Source: Parelaphostrongylus tenuis (taxonomy: Eukaryota > Nematoda > Chromadorea > Rhabditida > Metastrongylidae). From it: 64,000 nucleotides of DNA. The translations under genes and the position numbers were made by a program. A model generated the notes under the pieces. It searched no databases and was not told the origin of the DNA. It saw only the letters and a program-made list of their open reading frames with translations. The stretch covers positions 37,133 through 101,132 of the forward strand of contig JAHQIW010007193.1 in the NCBI GenBank assembly GCA_019055375.1, written 5' to 3'. The first letter of the stretch is position 1; every line of letters starts with the position of its first letter. Shown here in pieces: positions 57,166 to 64,000 of this stretch.

Positions 57166-58519
57166 GCTCATTGTGGTTCAGATCGATGAAGTTCACTTAC
57201 TTTTCTGGTATAAATTTTGATGCCCATAAATGATCTAGTGAGCCGCTGAACGTGTGCCGCATATTTAGAGGGCAGCTACCAATGTCTCGCACTGTAGATG
57301 AACACTTTGCTTGTTAGAGGCGACTCTTAGCTATGTTTTGGCGTTCGCAAGCTTCCTCAGTACCACATGCCTTTGCGGTAACCTCTATAGTACCAGTAGT
57401 AGTGGCGTCGAAGATATATCAATCTAGACGAAGAATAAAGGTCACTTGAGGTTGCCGTCTGAACCGATTATCAGTCGATGGCCTACGGCGGGTAGCAAAG
57501 CATATAGCAATACCTTTTTTTCGATTGTGTTTGAGACCTCGCTTACGATTTAATATAGTCTGATAGTATTTTATACCAGTCTTTTCAGGAAATAGCCACT
57601 GCTAGTGAAAATTCAATCGTGCCACACTGAATCCTAAGCGAGGCCTTCGACTGGATTGTACTGCTGTATGCCTTGTTACCGGTGTTATCCATCGACTAAA
57701 AATCAGTTTAGACCGCCCTATGAAGTGATTTTTTATTCTGTCCAGCTTGGTACATCCTCGGAGCCACTGATATCTGTTGTAGGAATAAAGCGAAAGCTAT
57801 GTGATACTGATGAGGCGTGAGAGAACTCCAAAACTTACGCATAGCACTCAAGATGTATACCGGATCTCTGAAAGGCTTAAGAAAAAAATTCTATTAACCC
57901 CGAAAAGGTTGCAAAAGGTTATGAGAATTTCGATTTTCCAAGGCAAGGTTTTCAATTAACAGTCGAATCATGAACGATTGCTTTGCTTTGTCATCGCTTA
58001 TTGGCTCATTGGGAACCTAATATCCGTGGAAGAAAATTTTCCATTCAGATAAAAGTCAGGGGAAAAGTCAGAGGTGAAATAAGTAAGGACAAGACCTGAC
58101 TAGGTGTCTCATAACATTACATGTTGTCCTTGAAAGAGATAGAAGGAAGAAATATCGTCTGCGAGAAGTCAATTCCTGCTTGAAAAGTTTGGTGCCATAA
58201 AGGGTTCTATGTTCCTAAGAAGCCAATTTTCATAGTTTCGTCGGCATCCGCTCAGGTGTTGCTCAGCAAAAGAGGCATCGAATGGAAGTGCTTTTCTTCA
58301 AACAGGTAGGAGCTCAGATAACTGGCGAATAACCCAATTTTTCCTAAACGCCTAAGGAGTTTCTTCATAATTATTACAGACATTGTGCCAAAATGCCTTA
58401 TTTATTTGGACGCAAACTAGCTTTTACTGCATTTTTCCTTTATTTCCAAAATAAATGGGGGCTATTCTTCACTGAAACATTCTCATGGGAAATGTGCCAT
58501 GCACTGGTTGGGTGAGTAT

Positions 58520-61020
58520 ATAATATTCATCCATCTTCTAACATACCTTATGGATATATTTCGTTAGAAAGGTAAATTATAATCTATAGAAAGTAATTTA
58601 TGAAAAAGATCCATTAGGTTGACAATATGAACAGTCAGTAAGAAGACTGGAATCTGAATGAGTTTCATTGTTTATCTTTCTCTCTCTAACAAGTTGTCAC
58701 GGTTGTTCGTCACCTTAGTTATTCTCACCACTTTGCAGAAAAATTCTATAAGAACCCTGCAAAACTTTCGAATGATTGAATGAAGCCGTTCGTATGAATT
58801 CAGTAGAACTGATATAACAAAACCGCTCTTGTTATTCCCTAGAGGATTTCGCCTCCACAAATGCGCAATCAGAAACTAGCATTGCTCTTGTTTGATTTTT
58901 CGTTGGTGGTGGGTTAGAAATAATTGAAAAACAGTGTTTTTGGAGTTCTCTCCCCCTCCTAGAGGTGTATTTTTTTATCAACCTGATAATTCACACTGAT
59001 AAATAATTGCGCATGGTTTGTGAGCTCCTCTACACAGACCTGATTAGTTTGCAGCCTTATCATTGCTCTGTTCCACTTTCACCTCTTTCTAATCTGTGTC
59101 AAGACGTCATTTATGAAGTCTCCAAACGTAAGAAGTTTTTCCTTACAACTATTAGTAATAACCCTCACATCGTAACGCGTCCTCATTGATATATTTATAG
59201 CAGATTGTTTACAGGTGATAGCCATCATTCCTCTTAAGGAAATGAACAAGCATTCATAGACCTACGGAACGCGTGCTGCAGCGGGAATGTTGATGAGGAA
59301 AATAAGAAATTCTTCATATTGATGACACTCGCATTCAGTGAGCTTTTGACTGTATTTTGATGGGTCATGTTCTGTTGATGAAAATCTCAACTGGAAAAGG
59401 TGCGAAAAGAAAATACACAAGTTATAGCTTCATTCAGAAATTCTTCGCTATGGGGCAGTGATTGATGAGAATGTCAACAGTGATCGACATTTTGCTGTCA
59501 TCATTAGACATTTGATAAATCGGCCTTGAATTCGACATCAATGGAGAAATTCTTTTGTTTATACGAGCTCTTCTTTCTAAACTAAAAATAGCTTCAATTT
59601 TTGAAAGATGACTCCTCGGTGACTTTTCTGTATTCAAAAGCATCCTAGAATCTCTATGAGAAGGTGGATCACGCACTCAAATTTGTTTTTTGTATTCTTC
59701 TTCAACAAAAAATAAAAACGAATGCACTTTGTTTTGAAACTTATACGTATTGCAAACATATTGTAAGATACAGTTTGATTCAAGCTGCGCAAGATAGTGA
59801 AACATTTTTTCGGGATACATAATGAACATTAGAATCATACTCAAAGCACCAGAGATATGGAGTTTGGTGAGCAAGTATCTATTGAATAACTTTATCATCG
59901 CCTTTGGTCGTGACTGCAACTCAAAAAATCAGCGTTGTATTTTCGTTTATTCTATGGGATTTTGCTTACGAGAGCACATTACTTACAGTATGCGTTATCA
60001 CATTTACTGCGCGTATACCCGGACGTTGAGCATTCAATTCTGTTCTTCACATTAATCATCCCAAAGGCCCTCAAACATTAAGCGCATTGTTTCGGCTTCT
60101 GCATGAGGATTTAGTCTCCTTCATGAGTGTCGCAGAATACTGAGTGAGTAATTATTTTAATTGATGAAACATTAGTGAAGATTAGGTTGGATTTTGGTCT
60201 GAGGCAGCAATGAACATTAGTTTTGAATGATTTCTTGTCATAATCTGATGTGAATGACTGCTGGTTCGCAACTGCTGAAGATACTATTTCCTCATAATGA
60301 TTCGTCATCGAGCAATTTACCATCATTTAAGGTTAAACTAGTTCCCAGCTATGTAGAGAAATGAAAAGCATTAGATGTTCTCCGAACTTTATCCTAATCA
60401 AATTGCTCATTTTGATAACACCCTTTTATCTAGATCTAAAACTCCTTCGTGCTTATGAGAACAGCACATATGTAAGAAAATCGTTCAATACTACTTAATT
60501 TTACAGAAGCTTATAGAGCATTTTGAACTTCTTATAGAACATGAGGATGAATTAACTATTAATGTTAAATTATCGAAAATCTTGTGGGCATCTTAGGAGA
60601 CTGTCTTAAGGTTTTGGGAATTAGTTGCAAAAGAATTGTTTGCCTACTACACATAAAAGCAAACGCAAGAGCATATTGAAATTGTTCCAAAAGTGAGTTA
60701 CTATATATTATCGAGGGCATGCCATATCATGCAGATTCCCTTCCTGCATACGATTTTTCATATTTAGTTCATTGAATCGCAGTTTATGTGTCGATGACAA
60801 AGAAAACATGTAGTTAAATCAATGCAGCGGACAATATCGACCGACCAGTGGTATTTGTCATTCTGCCATCATTTTAGGTTGAGCCATTCCTCAACCATGT
60901 AGGCGACTGGATATAATAGCAAGACTTCTTTATCTTACTGAGTTATCGCACTATTACCTTCGCACGATTGTTTTGATCAGTTTATCTGAAAGCATATCTT
61001 GAGCTTCTTATGCAGCTGTG
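58520..61020. other. intergenic stretch without a supported gene
   Basis: Several short frames (58672-58860 minus, 59434-59676 minus, 59822-60055 plus, 60111-60326 minus). No domain recognised; a missing last srx exon of copy C could be here but was not found. Confidence 0.35.
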
Positions 61021-61380
61021 ATGGTACTTATATAGCGCTAGAGATGTAGTCACACCTTACAGCTTCATTAGCTAGACGGTGCCTCTCATTTCAGCCAATC
61101 CCTGAAGGAAGACATACCTCCTACATTTGAAGGAATCGACGCCGAAAAAATTTATAAGTCATCACATGTCAGGTGATAAAGTTTCCCAATATTGCAGCAA
61201 CCAACACTTCACCGCTTAAGGCTAGTAAAATGAATCATGCTCTTATATTCGACTGTTTTTTATGTAAAGGGTATTTTCCCCTGCAAGGGACTGATCGAAC
61301 GAAAAGGCTCCGCGTTACTGATGAAGCTGTAAAGCGACGTGTCTAGCGCAATTAAGCGCCATAACAGATCTCATAAAAAG
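61020..61380. repeat. hammerhead-bearing repeat, two facing worn motifs
   Basis: A worn minus-strand motif (61033-61076, CTAATGA core) and a plus-strand motif (61312-61349) face each other about 240 bases apart. The intervening text 'gaaggaatcgacgccgaaaaaa...catcacatgtcaggtgataaag' recalls the tails of the 46.6 and 53.7 kb copies. Confidence 0.5.
61312..61349 (+). ncRNA. hammerhead relic with covarying stem I
   Basis: GCGTTA, CTGATGA, stem II AGC/AGC-like and worn, GAAA reduced to GA, cleavage GTC, then TAGCGC. Stem I pairs over 6 bp with one G-U. Sequence differs from other copies while pairing is kept; predicted inactive because of the lost GAAA. Confidence 0.5.
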
Positions 61381-61464
61381 CTCACGATATGTTATCAGAT
61401 TATATATCGTCTCGGACGCAGTCTATAATGGCAGTCGAATGCAGAGTTATGATTTGTTTAACCA

Positions 61465-61600
61465 ACCAAGAACAGCAGCATTAGCGCGTATTGCGATGGG
61501 AATAAGGGGTTTAATTGGCGAATTGCGTTCAATTATACATCGTCGCCACTAATTGGTGTAATGTCACAAAAGAGTTTTGGTTATGTAAGGTCGGAATAAA
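61465..61600. repeat. fold-back TIR, inverted at 62440-62575
   Basis: 'cagcattagcgcgtattgcgatggg...ggtgtaatgtcacaaaagag' is mirrored at 62465-62575 and is colinear with 17365-17490. It bounds the inner edge of the right duplication arm. Confidence 0.75.
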
Positions 61601-64000
61601 TCAATGGTTCTACTGCTTTTTCAAAGGATAAGGTTTCGTGTTGGAAGTGAGTAACGGAGTTCATCGGCGTTAGCACGTTGAGGACCGTGCTGATATTTCG
61701 CCTTGTATACAACGTGTTGCCGATTAACCGGCGTACTCCACTGAGGCTGTTTCCTTATGAAATCAGCTTTTGATCGTCACTAATAGAAAATACGTAGTGA
61801 CCAAACGGTAGAATATGAGTGAAAAGACCACAGTAAGGTCTTAGGTACTAGAAACAACGTGAGTACTTCTTCCCTGCATCTTTGCGGGTGAAATCAATCC
61901 CATACTGAAAGAGAAATTCAATCTGTTATTCAACATTCATATATCAGCATATTTGATGTTGCTCATAATTCATTCATATTCATCTTTAATTTATTGAATC
62001 AGCAGCAATTTACTTTCATACATTACAGCAGATGGATAAGCAATCAAATAAAAAATTACATTATCTTCTGTCCTTCCGAAATTAAATATTACAACATAAA
62101 TCCTTTGGTATTGTATTCTCTCATTTCATACAATGCCGAAAAGCCGCCATAGTAGCTGAAAATTGCAATACAGCGAATAATTTGACAAAATAATGCTACA
62201 CACTGCATGCGATGCCACATCACCGATAAGCAAAACATAATCTTCTTTTCGTCAGTAGAATGTACTTTGAAGGATTTTCCGCAAGACGATGCTAAATATC
62301 AAAGTCTACATCTATCAAACTATCAAATGCCAGCAAAATCATAGATAAAACAATAAAAAATGCTAGATGACAACCGGATGTATGTTCTCAAAAGGATGTC
62401 ATTTCCTCGTAAGATTATAGGAATTTTTTGACGCATAGGTGTTCTCTTCACTAGAAAAAGCTCTTTTGTGATATTACACCAGTTAGTGACGACAATATGT
62501 AATTAAATGCAATTTACCAATTGATCCCCTTATTCCCATTGCAATACCTCTAATGTTACTGTATTGCTGTCACTTCAGTAATGGTGGTGACGTGAACAGT
62601 TTACCGTAAGCGTACGGAACAGACTTTGTAGTCCTGTGGTCACCTCAAATAGAACCAAATTAGTGAGAGAAACGTATAGCGATTGATTACAAGTGTGAGT
62701 GTCAGCGGATGTGAAGTAATCGTGGAACTATGTAATGACCAATAACGACACTTTCATTCTACCATTGGCTGAAATAAGGAGAATTTTGCAAGGACAAGCT
62801 TGATCAGGTGCAGAACCTTAGCGAAATGCTGCGAAAGTAGTGAACTGAGCGAGTTTAATTGATTGTATAATGTTGTTGAGTGTTTATGACAAAATGGTAA
62901 TGTTCTTCTCACGGTGGCTGTAATACAACGTGAACTCGTATATACGGGTCATTACATAGTGTCAAAGCCGCAATTAAAAGTAATTAGTTAAGTTTAACCA
63001 CTAGTGGTATGAAATAGTGTTCGCCACTTTAACTTAATCACTACATGAATAAGAAATAGTTCAATACGAAAATGTCTCACAGGGGCGCGAGCATTAAAAA
63101 TTCTTGAAACGAATTTAACTTCATGTGTTTCATTTTTCTTGCACTTCTGTCCTCTTCCTAAGACGATAGTCTTATGCTATGTAATTGTACCTCCTCTATC
63201 GTCTGCTTTTTATAGACCCGTTCAAAATGATATAATCTGATAAGGATACAATAAGTTTATGTAAGCTAATTACATGCTACATCATTAAAAGGGTTAGAAG
63301 AAGATAAAAGCAATTTGATGTGTCTCTGACTAGAAGACGGTGATAACTGCTTCTGTGTGTCTCTTGAGCACTGCATTATGAAAAGTCATCCGTTCACTCC
63401 AGCCACCGTCACGCTTCCTATGCTCGTTTCACAATTCTAGCCCTTCCAATTGTTGTACAGGAATCTCGAAACTTCAAAGTGAGTGTGATCAATTTTCTTC
63501 TCTTTCATTGTCAGAAGAAGTACTTTTTAACAAATACAAGATCGAGTAAGAACAGCAGAAAAATGATACACTGCTGAATATACGTCTGTCGTTTTCCGAT
63601 CAATTACCGAGCATCATAGAGATGGCCCATACTAAAATGACATGCGTCAGAGTGGTTTTGTAGGCCTTCCGCATATGAAGAGCATTGGAAACATTACACT
63701 TCCCCTTTGCTGAACTCTAATTTTACTCCCAGTTGTCATATTTTGGCGTCAGTTGGGTTGCTGCGCACTGCGGCGTCATAAGTTATCTTAATGCTAGAAA
63801 AAGTCAGCACTATGAATATGATATTACGCTGAGAAAAAAGTTCCCTAACATTTGCTGAATAAATTTGAACTTTATACTCAAATCCAATCAAAAGCAACAA
63901 TAATTATTTACCAAAATCCCTGTATCACCTGTCGTCCCGTTGATCGTCGAGTGATTCGAGCAGGTGCCAGCAACACTTACATTTTTCCCTATCGCGTACA
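61600..64000 (-). repeat. right arm of the large inverted duplication (runs off the window)
   Basis: Reverse complement of 15.83-18.305 kb, with the order of landmarks mirrored. The RTE tail at 63923 matches the one at 16018, so the RTE was present before the duplication or both arms are copies of one composite element. Confidence 0.85.
63923..64000 (-). mobile_element. RTE 3'-end fragment cut by the window edge
   Basis: 'atcacctgtcgtcccgttgatcgtcgag' is the inverse of the RTE 3' end. Continues outside the window. Confidence 0.88.

Larger units (their letters stand above)
53904..58511 (+). pseudogene. srx-like chemoreceptor, copy C (decayed, most complete)
   Basis: Exons: 53904-54063 (TM1-TM2; SSFALLCLSHNMANMGCLFI after a 1-base deletion), 54707-54929 (TM3-TM4; SLYRVMAITLPLQAVSLLAL, SFMVLICWILGFLHSIPTF), 55639-55791 (loop and TM5; CVVIFNTVKWKWM, AAVILIFIINC), about 58255-58305 (MEVLFFKQ) and 58380-58511 (TM6-TM7; LCQNALFIWTQTSFYC, stop, then WGLFFTETFSWEMCHAL in another frame). 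Splice signals are mostly kept (tctttcag before 55639, gtaagt after 54063, gtgagt after 58511). The frameshift in exon 1 and the stop/frameshift in the last exon make it non-functional. The long gap between exons 3 and 4 contains RTE and hammerhead repeats. Confidence 0.75.

Noticed and set aside
59007..59189. Possible srx TM6 exon (reads LCQDVIYEV)
   Set aside because: Only a few residues resemble the family and the true TM6-TM7 exon of copy C is already at 58380-58511.
61465..62575. Autonomous DNA transposon between the TIRs at 61.5 and 62.5 kb
   Set aside because: No transposase frame is present; the interior is the same non-coding text as in the left duplication arm.
1..64000. CRISPR array, bacterial operon or viral genome segment
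   Set aside because: Repeats are inverted or dispersed, not regularly spaced; genes are split by introns; nothing viral recognised.

Overview
The window looks like nuclear DNA of a parasitic nematode, most likely a strongylid such as a hookworm. It is AT-rich, has short-exon genes with nematode-style splice sites, carries decayed srx-type (nematode-specific) seven-transmembrane chemoreceptor genes, and is full of RTE-clade retrotransposon pieces. I see no bacterial operon, rRNA, CRISPR array or convincing functional tRNA. Species assignment is inference; no search was run.

Layout. 0-13 kb: a decayed srx-like gene on the minus strand (exons from 12.85 kb down to 1.36 kb) whose introns hold a 5'-truncated RTE element (about 5.97-7.66 kb), a dead mariner-type transposase (11.0-12.0 kb) and several inverted-repeat elements. 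13-16 kb: a short TIR element and an unassigned ORF. 15.8-19.8 kb: the left arm of a large inverted duplication, then a palindromic element carrying two facing hammerhead ribozymes. 19.8-22.4 kb: a Penelope-like element (RT plus GIY-YIG, minus strand) and a second non-LTR fragment. 24.7-26.6 kb: a GC-rich probable first exon, then an RTE fragment between TA microsatellites. 28.7-29.5 kb: fold-back repeats. 32.9-37.0 kb: the only gene that looks largely intact, a plus-strand HP1-like protein with a chromodomain and a chromo shadow domain. 41.7-43.6 kb: another decayed non-LTR element. 47.2-58.5 kb: three more srx-like relics (two plus strand, one minus), a TIR-domain-like relic and more ribozyme-bearing repeats. 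61.6-64 kb: the right arm of the large inverted duplication.

The main discovery candidate is a set of dispersed repeats that all carry type I hammerhead-ribozyme-like motifs: conserved core, short stem III, and a stem I whose sequence differs between copies while pairing is kept. At least eight copies keep a recognisable core. One pair, inside the 18.4-18.8 kb palindrome, appears fully intact. One motif lies in the 3' region of the Penelope-like element, and several families share the same terminal motif (cgaggttggt), which suggests Penelope-type machinery moves the others.

Together, the region reads as a chemoreceptor gene nursery turned graveyard: duplicated, inverted and riddled with retroelements, next to a divergent HP1-family gene. 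Exon boundaries were placed by eye, so coordinates of split genes are approximate.
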